Positions 24,195 to 37,140 are shown, numbered from the stretch's first letter. The stretch: 64,000 nucleotides of DNA from Reticulitermes speratus (GCA_021186555.1 JAJKFL010000005.1:20648635-20712634), one strand, 5' to 3'. Notes: generated by a model from the letters alone, not told the origin. Numbers and translations are program-made.

Positions 24195-24460
24195 CAGCAG
24201 TCTGGTGGGGATACCTAGGGAAGGGACCATTTTCAAGACCGAGGTGCAGATGTATGATAATATTAAAATGGAGCTTGAAGAAATAGGATGAGAATGCGTG
24301 GACTGGATTAAATTGAGTCAGGATGGGGACAAGTGGGGGCTCCTCTGAACACGGTAATGAGTCATCAGGTTCCATAAATTTCGGGAAATTTCTTGACCCG
24401 GTGAGACTTCTTAGCTTCTCGAGAAGGACTCTGCTGCATGAAGTCAGTTAGTTACTTTCG
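24195..24460 (+). pseudogene. Non-LTR retrotransposon 3' scrap
   Basis: The plus strand encodes YDNIKMELEEIG, then WIKLSQDGDKWG, matching the conserved WEDNIKMDL...W..LAQDRD.W pattern at the C terminus of insect retroelement frames. The following block (GGTTCCATAAA...AGGACTCTGCTGCATG) is shared with 30700-30790, which shows a dispersed family. Stops interrupt the frame. Confidence 0.6.
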
Positions 24461-25279
24461 TAGTTATTAATACCTACATTACTTTGTTTGGAATGGGGTT
24501 TATTACGTTAGGTGAATGAACAGGGTAAAAACAGATTACTTTATATTTTTTCGGTTTTTCTATTACGTTCTAAATATAGGTGATTGATGATGGGTGGATG
24601 ACTGCTGGATATTTTGTGACTTGTGGGTGTTTGGTGGTGGATGTGTGGTGCGTGGTTGATGGGTTGGTGGTGGACGGATTGTGCTTGGTCTGTGGGTGAC
24701 AGTTAACTGGTGGCAGTGGCAGTAGTGGCTGTAGCATACGCAGTAATTGCACTTCCTGCACAGAACGCGCAAAGCAAATATTTTGAAGCGAACTTCCCTG
24801 TTTTCAGTATCTCAATGACGCATATTTGTTCAGGATTTTACGGTAGTGTTGCTCTAAATTTCTTCCTGATTTTTATACTGCTTTTTTTTTACATTTCGTA
24901 AGAACATGCTGCGCCCATTTTCAGCGTAACTTAATTTAGTTTACAAGAGTGCTGAAACATCACGTTTTTCCAAAATGTCAGGAAGAACAAATTACACTGC
25001 ACAGTGTATAAACCTATATGATTATCATTCTTGATTAGTTGTTCTAGACAGACAGTATGAAATTGTAGTATTTTCTTACTAATCAATCGTACATGAAACA
25101 TGTAGTAATTATGTACTATAGAACAATCGCAATAGAGTAACATTTCCTTTTCGTAACTCCATTAAATATATTTTATTCGGTTTCTACAATGTTTCAGCTT
25201 TTAAATTTCCCAAACCTAACCTCTGAGTTTCGTTGCTTTAATTAGGCATGACCTGCTATGCCACCTACAGTAAGAGCGG
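24461..25279. other. Non-coding stretch, no gene recognised
   Basis: A TGG/GGT-rich strand-biased block (24580-24720) gives His/Thr/Pro-rich frames on the minus strand, which are composition artefacts. Nothing else is seen. Confidence 0.5.
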
Positions 25280-25512
25280 TCAGTCAAACATTTCGTACAG
25301 ATTATAATTACGTGGCATTGACAAGTCACGCGGCTCACCAGGTAAAATGCCTCCTGGGCAGACCACAGGCCACCCTTGGCCGTTACAGTGAACGTTTCCA
25401 CAGTGCAACTCTGAAACGAAGTTAGGGTCAGCCCGAGTTGACGGAAAAGCTTCCGAATCTTGCGCCTGAGACCGCTGTCGCAATAAAGGGCCTTACTGTT
25501 CTTTATGCACAT
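25280..25512 (-). other. GC-richer block, possible exon, unproven
   Basis: This stretch is distinctly GC-richer than its flanks, and two minus-strand frames are open (98 and 67 codons). One gives a cysteine-rich string including HCGNVHCNGQGW. On the minus strand TTCGTTTCAG followed about 75 bases later by CTGGTGAGC could be an acceptor and a donor. I recognise no family and cannot tell an exon from an unknown repeat. Confidence 0.2.
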
Positions 25513-25811
25513 GTGGAAGTTTTTGTATTATTAGAATAATTAAATCAAGACGACTGAGATGGGCGGAAAAGCAGCACGTATCGGATAGGTGAGAAAATCT
25601 TACAATACTAAGTAGTGCTATCTGCATATTTTGGCAGATATGACTATAATAAATTTATGTAGATATCCTTCGGACAATACATAGTGACAATGACTCTCGC
25701 GTCCCACTCTATTTCATCTGAGGGATTTCTTGTCTTCTCTTTAACGTCGTGGATTGGGCTTCTTAACTCTGTAAAGCTTAAGTGCAAACACGTAGGCCTA
25801 CAGACTGATTC

Positions 25812-26370
25812 ATCGGAGAAAGTACGTGCATTTTTCCAACATGGCATATTTATATGTTCGGTGCCATTCTGAGGATAAAGAGCTATTATTTGACGGAGAA
25901 AGTATGTTCATTTTTCCAGCATAGCATATTTATATGTTCGGTGCCATTCTGAGGATAAAGAGCTATTATTTGACGGAGAAAGTACGTGCATTTTTTCAGC
26001 ATGGCATATTTACATGTTCGGTGCCATTCTGAGGATAAAGAGCTATTATTTGACGGAGAAAGTACGTTCATTTTTCCAGCATGGCATATTTACATGTTCG
26101 GTGCCATTCTGAGGATAAAGAGCTATTATTTGACGGAGAAAGTACTTTCATTTTTCCAGCATGGCATATTTACATGTTCGGTGCCATTCTGAGGATAAGG
26201 AGCTATTATTTGACGGAGAAAGTTCGTTCATTTTTCCAGCATGACATATTTACATGTTCGGTGCCATTCTGAAAATAAGGAGCTATTATTTGACGGAGAA
26301 AGTACGTTCATTTTTCCAGCACGGCATATGTATTTGTTCGGTGCCATTCTGAGGATAAAGAGCTATTATT
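25812..26370. repeat. 80-bp tandem repeat, seven copies
   Basis: The block TGACGGAGAA recurs at 25891, 25971, 26051, 26131, 26211 and 26291, exactly 80 bases apart. A diverged first copy starts near 25812 and the last copy ends at 26370. Copies differ at only a few positions. Because 80 is not a multiple of 3, one repeat is read in all three frames in turn, producing several overlapping repetitive frames that are not evidence of a gene. Units are contiguous, with no spacers. Confidence 0.95.
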
Positions 26371-26371
26371 T

Positions 26372-26580
26372 TCCTTCCAAAGAGTCCAGGCCAGGTATGG
26401 GGCATACTGAGCCCCTATTAAATTCATACTCGGAGCTCTTTCCCGGGGTAAAGTGCCAGAGGCGTGAAGCTGACTACTCGCCCCATCTAAAGTCGAAGTT
26501 ATGGAGAGTGTAACTCAACCTCCACTCCTCCTACTCCTTCATGGCCTGCGCAAGGACAACTTTACCGCAACAATATTAAC
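26372..26580 (+). mobile_element. SINE fragment (family C)
   Basis: The block CGGAGCTCTTTCCCGGGGTAAAGTG...GAAGCTGACTAC and the terminal CTTCATGGCCTGCGCAAGG...TTTACC match the family-C body in plus orientation. The tRNA head is missing. It abuts the 80-bp array exactly where the array stops. Confidence 0.55.
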
Positions 26581-29424
26581 CGTTTGGCCTTTCAATGGAG
26601 ACACAGAGTGTATCTGAGAGGTAGGAACTGAATTTGTGTGTGTTATTTAGCTGACATTCATACTTCAATGTCGGACTGCTAACTTGAAGTCAGTATGCAT
26701 TGAGAAGGTCCTGCAACCGTGGTTTTGCCTGGTTCTAGAGAAAATGCTGATTTAGGCACAAACTGGGCTTTACACTACATGTTTTCACGCGGCCTTACGA
26801 GTATTGACGTCAAAATCCACTCCCCCCCCCCCACCGGCAGCCACCCCAACATCACCATCATAATTCCACCATAATGCAGCCCTACAAAAGCAAATGTCAA
26901 AATTGACCCCCTGTACAGTAACTGCCCAACTTTTGTCCTCTGCTCACTCAAAATACTCCGCATGCCACCATTACTTTACCTTATTCGTTCCTCAACGCTT
27001 TGCTTCCTTCAATCTGCCTTTATCATTAGGACGAGCGGCTATGTCTGGGAAATCCCAGGACACTGAAACTTTTCCGTTTCTGTGTAATGAATGTAATATC
27101 TCTCACTTCACTTTCTTCTTCCCTCCGTATACTTCATGCTACAACAAATCTCCTTGCTCGCTTCTCCTTCGTCATTAATTCTCTGCCTTTGGTTTTATGA
27201 TTCCACGCTACCCCCGGCCACCTGTCTTCACCTAATTTATCTGGCGTTTCTGCCTTTCCTTACACGTAGTAATCTTTTTGACTTCGTGTATTATCATTAT
27301 TGTGTTTCTCACGCCTTTATAGCTTATAATTATACGCATTTTTCGCATTAAATTTTTAATTCTTTACTCCATCTGTCACATTTTATGGCTCGAATACAAA
27401 ATCCATCCCTTTTTCCCGTTACGGTGTAATATTTGCGGAGTTTTACCACCCTCTCCCCTTCCGTCTCATATCAAATCGCCGCACAGATTTTCGGACTTTG
27501 CCACGAAGTATTAGTTTGAGTGTTCTCTAAATCTCTGCAGGGTAATGTGATCCCACAGTCACAGAACTAACTACAAACGGGTCCGAAGAGGAATGTAACA
27601 TATGAATGTTTCGCTGAGAAAGAGAGGAGATATGATGCTTGTATGAGATGCCATGCTTCTGGGTGACAAGTCCTGTTAGACGGCTGAAGGCACAGCACTG
27701 TGAGGGAGAGGGAGGATAGAGCTGCAGCCCTGTGATGATTTATTAGGGTGTGGTGAAAGACGCCTTAATTTTGTTGCATAACATGTGGCCAGTGTAGGCT
27801 TGTAGAAGGGTAGTCTACCTTAATGGGTTCATTTCATGATGCGAGTAAAATGCTAGTTACCAAAACGCTGTAGGCTGTCGGTTTCTGGAATTAAATGTTT
27901 TATGCACAATATTAACTGTGTAAAATCAGGCTATATAAATATCTGTTTATCACAGAAAAACATGTAAATTTCTGTCTTTCTTTACTTAATATATATTCAC
28001 AGTTATAAACACTTGACCTAATTTTTTTTGATCACGAAGTTTCATTACAAAATGCTAAGAAAGCGAAACCTATTTTACCTGCCACGAAATGTATTAATGT
28101 TATCCCTCCTTTCACGCCTTTGTCTCTACGTGATATTTTTTCGTGTGAGGTTTTCCAACGAGAATATTGTACGAATTTTTTATTTTGTCCCCTTGTACTT
28201 GCGTGTACTAAAATTATGAGAACCTTTTTCTGTCGTATGCTGCAGTGATGATGGAACAATGTAATTAAAAATCCAATAGCTCTTAGCACTTTTCTAATTT
28301 TGAAGCCATTTACTACTTTAATCAAGTGAAATTTTAGTTATGAAAGTATTTAGTAACAAATTACATGAGGTATGCTTGGTGTAGCGCTAATTAAGGCTTC
28401 TAAAACTTCTATCGGGACACCACGTGCGCCGACTGAGGTTTCAGCAGTCTTCCATATTCCTTCTAGGAGACTTGTAGGATTGTATCTTTATCTGGCCATG
28501 CAAGCTTCTGTCCAAAGTTTTGTTTCTTCTAAATTCTTCATTCACCATTTATCCCACCATGTACGCACTTTAATCTGAGATACTGACAGAGTCGTAAAAT
28601 GGAACATAAAAACCAATTAAAATTGGTTAGGTTGTGTGTATAATACCGTGCGTGTTTAATGCTGTAAAGGAGCTTGCTGGTGTCAAAGGAATGCATACTC
28701 TACACCGCGCATTGAACCACTAAATGGTTGAACTTAAGTTTCAGCGGTTCAGTGTTAGTAACGGATAAGCCTGCCCATAGCTAAGAGACCTTCCCTGTTA
28801 TTTCGTTCATTATAACAGGTATTTGGTGGTGTGAAGGCAGTTTAGTGTGGAATGGGGTGTGGAAAATTGCTAAGGAGCACTGAAATGAAGCAAACGGCAG
28901 GAGAATGAAATACAAACAAAAAACTTAAAGTAAAATCATGTGTAGGCTTAAGAGGTTAAAAGCATAGCCTTCAGCCGCAGTGTTATAGCACGACAGAAAG
29001 TGGTGTAGACGTGGGGTGGGAACCCAAAAACCCGAATTTAACGGCGGCTTGTTATGATTTGTAGGCCTGTGCGCTAACGTGATAGTTGAGGGGCTGTTCG
29101 CTACGTTATTGCATCAAATTCACATGACGCTTTGTCAGAAGTTAATTACTCTACTGAGAAGATAGAGCTCCAGAACGTAGGCAGAGCTCGTTTATGTACT
29201 CGTATTTAACCCCTTAAAGCTTAGTGGTTACTGTGTGTACCGGTAGGTTTAACGCTAAAAAGTGTGTATTATCCCTACATCTCTCTGTTTGTGCACTTCT
29301 ATTATCTCGCAATAACAAACAATTATTTCCCTACAAAATATTAAAATATTGTTCTTTCTAATGGAAGCGCACGTGTTCTTTGTAAATCTGGAACTGATCA
29401 TTTGTATTTAATAGAGATTAATTT
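26581..29424. other. Non-coding stretch, no gene recognised
   Basis: A C-run is at 26822-26832. The frames in 26775-27351 and 28028-28578 are short and unrecognised. Minus-strand frame 28032-28325 (97 codons) overlaps a plus-strand frame and has no family signature. Confidence 0.5.
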
Positions 29425-29700
29425 AGTCTTCATTGTTTTTATTTTCTGAGGAGCAACAGCCTAACTTGGGCCTAGTCCACGTCATGGCTGACGTATCTGA
29501 ACCACACGCATTTAGACTCACAAACTGGGTAAGACTTTTAAGAACGAGTAATCAGCTCGTCGCAGAGACCGCTACCTACACAACACAACAAACACAAGAG
29601 ACGAACATCCATACCCTCAGTGGGATTCGAACCAGCGATCCCAGCAATCAAGAGGCTTCATACCTATGCCTTAGACCACACAGCCACCGGGATCAGCTCC
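29425..29700 (-). mobile_element. tRNA-derived SINE (family A), older copy
   Basis: It shares the family-A layout: AACAGCCTAACTTGGGCCTAG end, GGAACGAG/CAGCTCGTCGCAGAGACC body, ACATCCATACCCTCAGTGGG, the complement of a B box GGGATTCGAACC (29620-29631), and a tRNA-like head ending near 29697. It is more diverged than the 21-22 kb copies and no clean duplication is seen. Confidence 0.72.
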
Positions 29701-30339
29701 TCAGTGGGTTATTGACTGTAATTCGGTTCCGTTTGTGTTCATCTTTAAGAAATTAATACGGCCACACAAGTTTGTGCATCGGTGTAACTCGGCATACAAA
29801 CGGGTTAGGGACTGGAAGACTGGGGCTACATTCCGACAGGAGCAGGGATTTGTATTCTTCACCATGAGTGGACAGGCACTGTGGCTCAACTATTATGCCA
29901 TTCAATACGTATCATGGGCTCATACTCGCCGGTGAATATCAAAACTGACAACTCTGTTACATCTAGCACCCAGATAGAGAAGGTGCAGATGTTTACCTCC
30001 ATGTACCCTGTATGACTTCATGATGTGGTGCTAAGACATGGCGTACATTTTAATCTAAATGTGACTGACAAAGTAACAGATTAACTAAGTAATCCTCTTG
30101 TAATAAAACCTGACATACGAGGTTTCTGACAACCTTCGAAGACCAAGGCGTACTTCAAGTGGTAATCTAGCATAATAAAATATTCAAAAACTTTTTACTG
30201 AATGGCACTTCTGTCACTCTCGCTTCACGAGTTTGCAGTGCTGCTGTGATTGCATTGTTGACTGAAATAGAAAAATTTGGGTCTGCAGTATTACTGTCGA
30301 AAGGATCAGTCCAAGTCCGACATCTTGTGAAATGTTTCA

Positions 30340-30800
30340 TAACATCATTCGTTTTATCGGCGAGGAGTTGTTAGCACCTCGCCCAACCCCCAACCTGGAG
30401 GCACACACCCTGTCGCCGTCTGCGATTGCTTATTCAATATATTTGCAGCTACCCTCCATACCTGGAAGACGTTCCTTCATCTGCAAACTGAGCGGGGCAT
30501 GTGGCACGTGTGGGAGGCAGGAGAGCTGAATTCAGGGTTTTGACGGGGAGATCCGATGGAAACTGATCACTTGGAGAACCTAGACGTAGATGGGAGGATA
30601 ATATTAAAATTGAATTTTATGAAGTCTGATGGGGAAGCTTGGACTGGACTGATTTGTTTCAGGATAGGGACAGCTGGCAGGCGTTTGTGAATGCGGTAAG
30701 GAACCCTTCGGGTTCCATAAAATGTGGGGAATTTCTTGACTAGCTAAGAACCTGTTAGCTTCTCAGGAAGGACTCTGCTGCGTGGAGTTAGTTAGTTATT
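30340..30800 (+). pseudogene. Retroelement-derived repeat with non-LTR 3' scrap
   Basis: From about 30560 the plus strand carries AACCTAGACG...GGATAATATTAAA, then sequence encoding a degraded W.GL and the shared block GGTTCCATAAAATGTGGGG...AGGACTCTGCTGCGTGGAGT also found at 24.4 kb. The upstream part (GGAGTTGTTAGCACCTCGCC onward) appears to belong to the same composite repeat but I cannot prove it. Confidence 0.5.
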
Positions 30801-31614
30801 ATTAATGTCCAGAACTGAATCAGGGCACTGATAGACGAACAAAAATATTAAAACACGTAAATGTGTTATGAAGAATAGATAAAGCTCCCTTCCGGGACCC
30901 AGCTCCATTGTGTATCTTTCTGTAACTGGAATTAAAATAATGATGACTGAAAGGCGCCATACAATTTAACAACGAAGCTATACAAAATTAATCTCTATAT
31001 CTTGAAGCTTTCAAGGCGACAGAATTCAATAAAATCTGATATCAGAAATCTGATCAGAAGGCCCTGATGTGGCTCTCGGCCGGAGGAGGTTTTATTGGAA
31101 AATTCAGATCGTGCACTTTATGTTAATGGCCAAAATGCCTGTGTACAAAAGTACAAAAAACTGTTTGCAAGAGGTGTAAATTGCTGAATCTACAAGACAC
31201 CTCTTTGGAAGATACAGAATATTCGTCTAATAAGTAAGTTAAGTCAAACCCTATCGTTATGTTTCTCATTACAACAGTTAAGTTGCGGCGATTAGGCAGG
31301 GATGAAGCTATTATGACGGTTCCTGTAACCTGCTACAAAATCGTGCTGCAAGATTATTCTAACTATGAGCACGAAGTTACCTGTGCTTTCTGAAATTGTT
31401 CCGAGAATAATGCGGAGTGAAATTGGAGGAAAACTAATTAAAATTGGTGACTAACATTTTTGTATTGTTGGTTTTCGTATTGTGATGGTTATTTATCTCA
31501 CAGTTGTACAGTATATGCCACGAAACCTCTGCCAAATTTTAAGTGGTTATTCACTGGCTTGTGTGTTCAGTGTCTTGCTGTTAATAAAAAGAAACGACTG
31601 CGTCGTGAGCGGCA

Positions 31615-32400
31615 ATGAATTCACATTTTACAAAAGAAGAATGGGCACAAATTAATTTCTTTTATGGATTTTCTAATGGATGTTCACCGACAGCAATGTG
31701 AGAATAGCAGGCGTCGATATCACAATCGTTGCCACCCAAGCAAAGTGGTACTCAGCTGCATAGGTTTCAGCGACTGCAAGGCACGGAATCATTCACCAGA
31801 AGTACCACGTAGCGTAGCGCAAGTCAACGCGCCAGTGACCCAGAAGAAATACTGCGAAGAATGCCTTGCAGTATGACAGTAAATTTTCATTGTATCGCCT
31901 GTGGAATAGCGTCGGCTTGTGACGCTCCTTTTATTTTAAGGCCCAATTTGAGGGATTCGATAATCAGCTTACACAGCACCGGCGTATGATCCTCCAACAG
32001 TATTCACAATTTCATTACAGTTTATTACTGCTTGCCTTTCTTACAAGCTTCATCTCACTAAAAACATTGGTGCAAAACCGCGACGCTGCAAATCACAGCC
32101 TACCTGAATGGATATTATGGAAGTAATTGGATTGGTCGTGAACATCCTAATGTTTGACCACCCTGTTCACCTAACTTGACACCATTTGATCTATACTTGT
32201 GGTGTATCGGAAATTTTCGCAGGCACATGTTGGTGCGTTATGGATATCAAGTACAGTACTGCACTTGTTTGGAACAATAATCAAAGCATATAGAAAGCAA
32301 CACAGAATGTTTTAAAAAGTGGTCGCTTTTAAGTAGGCACGGAAGAAAGTCATTTCGTACAAGTTGCGTAAGTGCATATGTTACGCCACAAATTAGGTTA
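31615..32400 (+). pseudogene. Mariner-like transposase fossil (DUF4817 type)
   Basis: The N-terminal part starts at ATG 31615: FTKEEWAQINFFYGFSNG, then stops at about 31699 and continues in another frame as RRYHNRCHPSKVV and later EVPRSVAQVNAPVTQ. This is the DUF4817 helix-turn-helix pattern of insect transposases. After a degraded gap, 32090-32215 encodes YLNGYYGSNWIGRE, a stop, then PPCSPNLTPFDLYLW, the C-terminal signature of the mariner DDE domain (normally ..WPPRSPDLTPLDFFLW). A further stretch to about 32390 gives remnants of the tail, ending GRKSF. The central catalytic part is missing or unrecognisable. The element is dead. Terminal inverted repeats were not found. Confidence 0.75.
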
Positions 32401-34168
32401 AACATGACCATCATGCATCTGCATAACGGTTGAGATTAGATCATTGTTGCTATAATATTCTATACTCATAATGGGCTCAAGAATACCTAGCTGCAGTTTA
32501 GCAGCCGTGCTTGGGACTCTATGTAACGGACAAATGCCGGAACCAATTATATCGCGACATAGGCTACGCAAATAAATTGCGCAAGTAAAAAACTCCGTGT
32601 TAAAACTGGCCGGTTTTTTATGCAGTGTCTGACGTTAGGTTATTGTAACCTTCAGAATCTATATTCGTGTTTTCAGAATTGAATCGGTGGTAATTCTTTT
32701 ACATGAAATTGCATCAACGCTTAATACTGGGTTGGTAAATAAATTATTACAGTTTTGGACTTCTTACTGCAATCCCAAAGCTTTGCAGTACGTTACCATC
32801 ACACTTATTTGATAGTGAAAGCCGCCCATACAAGTATTTTGAAAAATCTCAAGGCGTCTACAAGTTTTGTTAACAGTCCTGTGAGAGTATACAATTTACA
32901 CTCAACGGGCGCTTTCAGCGGAAGGAAGTATGCATGGTCGTCTAATATCCACGCTGAAGTATTTATTTCGATAATCTCAAAAATTTGTATATTTCTTCAG
33001 ATGAGCTTCAAAATTATTATTCTCGCATGTAAATTGCATTGTAATTAAATTAATTGTCGAACTTGAAATTCAGGTGGAAGGTATCTGTGTTTATTTATCT
33101 GTATGGAGTAAGAGACTTCGGTAATCTTCACGCGTAGTCGGGATTTTTGATTCTTGTTTGTTCAATTTAGAAAACATGCACATCGCCTAACACTCTTTTT
33201 AGTTATCTCTAAAATCGTAAGACTTACGGAAAGAAGTATTGAAAATAAAAAAGTACGATATTTTCATCTACGGCATTTGTCCGAAACATTTTTCGGCGTA
33301 TTTAACAAAATAGGCTCGCGATACGCGCAAAGGCATTTATGTCTTCCTAAAGTTTTCTTTGCTTTGTCAAATTTTTCGAAACATTTTAGTAAAATCCTCA
33401 ATATCAAAATTTGTGCAAATGCAATAATCAGTTCTAAACATCTTTCGTGCGCAAAAACGTGTAGATGGAAGCACGGAGCGACTTTATTAGGCGTTTCGCA
33501 GGGTTGCGGAAGCACTTGAAAACGACTGGACAGCGATCTTCTTTGGGAGAAGCGTAACAACTAGACAGGTTTTCTGGCTAATGTATGGGCCCGGGACCTC
33601 TCGATTACAAACCAGCAGCGTTACACCACTCAACCATGGCGTGTAACGTGTTAGAACGAAGTCCTTTAGGATCTGTCTTTATTTTAATAAGTTGGTAACT
33701 ACGTGGATCGAAATGATCGTAGCATAATTTGAGGTATAAATATTCTCCCGGTATTTGCCTGTAGCGACTGAGGAAAACAATGAAAAAACTCAATCAGGAG
33801 AGCCAGTCTCTGGGCGTACATTTCAGACTGCGACATTGTATTGTGTTAACACGGAGTACTCTTAGAAGTGCCAGTGACTTTAGTGAATTGAAAACCTTGT
33901 GGAAGGAAGCTGTCGCTACTTAATCTGAAGCAATATCCCGGAATTGGCATAGTGGAGGGGGGGGCCTCGCTGCCTGGCTTCAGTTCCTGTGACCGTGACT
34001 GCAAACGTTTCGTTCTGTCCACGTGTCATCAATGAACAGCGCCGTAAGTTTCGATTGATATACACAGTAGGTGACATTCGGTATAGTAATATTACACCAA
34101 ATTTTGGTCTGGATTTTAGCTTTGTTTTATGATAACTTTGCTTAAGGGTCTTCAGGAAGAGAGCTAGG
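32401..34168. other. Non-coding stretch; two unexplained overlapping frames
   Basis: Frames of 121 codons (33154-33519, +) and 98 codons (33264-33560, -) overlap. Neither matches a family I know. Around 33590-33650 the minus strand has a tRNA-like string (CCATGGTTGAGTGGTGTAA) that may be an eroded SINE head. Nothing else is recognised. Confidence 0.35.
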
Positions 34169-34362
34169 TGGTAACCCTGTAACATGCCATTAAGGCACAA
34201 GAAGGGGAGTAGAGGTACAGCTCTGCTGTTTCTTAACCTGGGCGCAAGATGGTGGTGGATGGTCAACGCCACGCTCTGGCCCCTTTACCCCTGGGAAAGA
34301 ACCCTGGTACCCGTTGAGGAAGCTGGGTGGGCCCCAGAGACTTTCTGGGCGGGTGCTAAAGA
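34169..34362 (-). mobile_element. SINE fragment (family C)
   Basis: GGTAACCCTGTAACATGCCATTAAGG, CTCTGGCCCCTTTACCCCTGGG and GAAGCTGGGTGGGCCCCAGA match 57.7 and 63.4 kb. The tRNA head that should follow on the right is absent, so the copy is 5'-truncated. Confidence 0.7.
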
Positions 34363-36560
34363 AATTTCAGCAGATATTTCTTGATCTTTCATGGCATTTT
34401 GTTGAAAGTACACGTAGGCCAGTTATTTTATACACTTCACTTAGGTGTCACTATGAGTTGTGTGTGTGTGTGCGCACATGTGTGAATGTGTGCTTTGGCG
34501 CGGGTATGTAACATTTTCAGTACTACCGTGTGTAAATTTAATTCCCTCTAATTAATTTTAATTTGAATTTCATTAATGACCTTTTTGCGTTTTAGGGTAT
34601 GCCTGAGTAAGTGATCATACATGACATAAATATCATGAACAAATTTATCCAACTCCATATATGCGTCCTTCAGAAGTTGATGTTTGCTATGTTGGTCAAA
34701 CATTTTCCCACCAATTGTGGAAAATACACATGTTTTATGTTATAAAATATTTACATACATTTCGATGACTTTGAGAAAATCACTGGTATATTCAGAGTAT
34801 CTACTAAGTACGCACCGTCATATTCTTTGTTCACGTTCCTCTTTAAGCAGTGTTGTCTAATCAAAGCAAACAGGATTTACAATGCATTGCTGATAACCAA
34901 CCCAGAAACATATCGTTATACGTAATTAAACCAAGTTCTCTAGTGCCACATATCCAGGTTGCACTTTCTATTCTTAGTGTACTTTTTCCTCCATTTAGCC
35001 AACTTTTCTTCCTAGAAAGGAAATGGGTACACTTTTGGCATCAATATACTGTCTATGTGTGTGTTTGTGCGTTTTCTCTATCAAATGTTTAATAATTTGA
35101 CAGAATTTCGTGAAATGTGTATGAATGTTGCGCCACTGGGCGATATTCCTACGGCGTAATTTTAATTTCAATCAGTAATAATGTCATGGCAGATGCTTTG
35201 GTGATCAGTGACGATTACAGTGGAAGTGCATATATTGGTAACGATATCATCATATTGAGATCTACGTACATACTCAAAATAAACAAAAACTAGATAAACT
35301 AAAAACGGGGAAAAGTGTGAATAGCTTACAATGAAGCCATGGCTGTGCAAGTGCATGCCTACCGATATTAACGCAAAATGCCAACAGAAACTACTTTAGA
35401 ATGTTTGTGTAAAATAAATGACATTTCATGGGAACTGCATAGGCTTAAGATAATGTGATAACGTCTAGATAAACCAGTCGGTACTGTCAATTGTCTAATA
35501 ACATAGACATATTTTGACAGCGAAGATAAAAGAGAGATAAGTAGAATATGATAAACAAGGAAACTACTGGATCTGAGGCAGAAAAATTTAGATAATTTTT
35601 ATGCTCGTTTATTATTGAGGAGCTATTCATGGATAAATAAAACTGAAACGAATAGTTAACGCTGTTAATATTGGCTGGGAGTTCTTGTAATCCTTGTACG
35701 GTGACACTGATTATGGCTTCATAAACCGAAATGCAATGTTGTAATACTCGCGTATGACACTTGTGATAAAAGGCTTGTTTTGTTGATTTATGGTGGTTAC
35801 TGTTTAGCGGTGATAATTAGTGAGCAACAGTGGCTAAGCGTATGAAATCTGGTACAGAGACAGAACACAATCATGATTACCAGTACATGTAGTATATAAA
35901 GTTGGTTGTAAGGAAATAATCTAAAAATTTGTGACCATGCAGAATTTTGAGGTTGTATCCAACATAAGTCCCGTATCAAGAATCTCTATTTAAATAATGT
36001 GTCCCTAAGAAAAATTAAATATAATAGGAAATAAATAAATAAATGTTTATAACTATAAATCTATGTACTAGCAAAGTAAGCCTGGATTCATTCTTGTCAT
36101 AACCGGAATAGTTAGCAATACTTTAGGCACATTACTAAAAGTTGAGTAGTTACTTATTCCAAAATGTGTATTAATTCAGATTGTAAAAGTGTATACATAA
36201 ATAGCTTATGCAAGCTTTCCACCACGAAGATTGCGCAGGAGGAACAGAGTTCTGTAGATGGACCGCGGAAGAGCATCGGCTTGTGGAAGGCATTTTGCAT
36301 TGTGGCGAGGTCCAGTTTGCACGAGGTGTGAAAACCAACCGCCAAAACACAGTTTATGAACCCGCAACAGTCTTCACTAATTTATTGCAAGCAAATTCCA
36401 TTGTTGCTCTTCGGTGAACCTTTCCTGCTCTTTGATCGACAAAGAGAGTAACAGGCTTATTCGTTCTTGAGGGACGTTTAACAGCAGTCCGCTAACTGCA
36501 GTTCCTACAGGACGAAGTACAGTACTTCTATTGGAAGACGTCCCGCTCCGTATGTATACT

Positions 36561-36598
<38 letters not shown>

Positions 36599-36877
36599 TT
36601 GGTCTTCCTTTACATAACGCATATTTTCATGTTATTATTATTATATCATCATCATCATTTATTTTTAATACTCACGTGGACTAGAGAGAATCTAAAATTC
36701 TTAGAATTCAGATTGACGTTTCTCTTAAATTCTGCGTTGTTCTATGTACAATTCTGTTCTGCAGGGTGACCAGCATTTCTCGCCCTGTCATGAAATCCGA
36801 ATTTTTTTCGACAACTTCTGTCGTGGCAGTGAAAATTGGTACAATGTAACACAGCGTATTCTCCCTTATTACTGCCG
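34363..36877. other. Non-coding stretch, microsatellites
   Basis: A GT run is at 34450-34480 and an AC run at 36563-36594. The 69-codon frame 36208-36417 (+) is GC-richer than the background and looks mildly protein-like (EDCAGGTEFCRWTAEEHRLV), but I recognise no family and see no convincing splice sites. Nothing else is seen. Confidence 0.4.
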
Positions 36878-36988
36878 CTACTACTACTACTACTAACACT
36901 ACTACTACTACTACTACTAACTACACTACCACTACTACCAACTACTACCACTACTCACCTACTACTACTACTACTACTACTACTACTA

Positions 36989-37053
<65 letters not shown>

Positions 37054-37061
37054 ATACTACA

Positions 37062-37106
<45 letters not shown>

Positions 37107-37140
37107 ACTACTACTAAATACTACTACTAACTACTACTAC
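36878..37140. repeat. CTA trinucleotide microsatellite, ~263 bp
   Basis: There are long CTA runs with scattered interruptions (CTAA, CTACAC, CTACATA). Leucine- or threonine-rich frames through it are artefacts. Confidence 0.97.

Noticed and set aside
24563-24772. His/Thr/Pro-rich minus-strand frames
   Set aside because: They come from a strand-biased TGG/GGT-rich tract and are open in more than one frame.
25812-26370. Possible CRISPR array
   Set aside because: The 80-bp units follow each other directly with no variable spacers, no cas genes are present, and the genome is eukaryotic.
33154-33560. 121- and 98-codon frames on opposite strands as a gene
   Set aside because: No family motif, no splice or promoter signal, and neither strand is preferred.
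36836-37117. Leucine/threonine-rich frame
   Set aside because: It is a translation of the CTA microsatellite.
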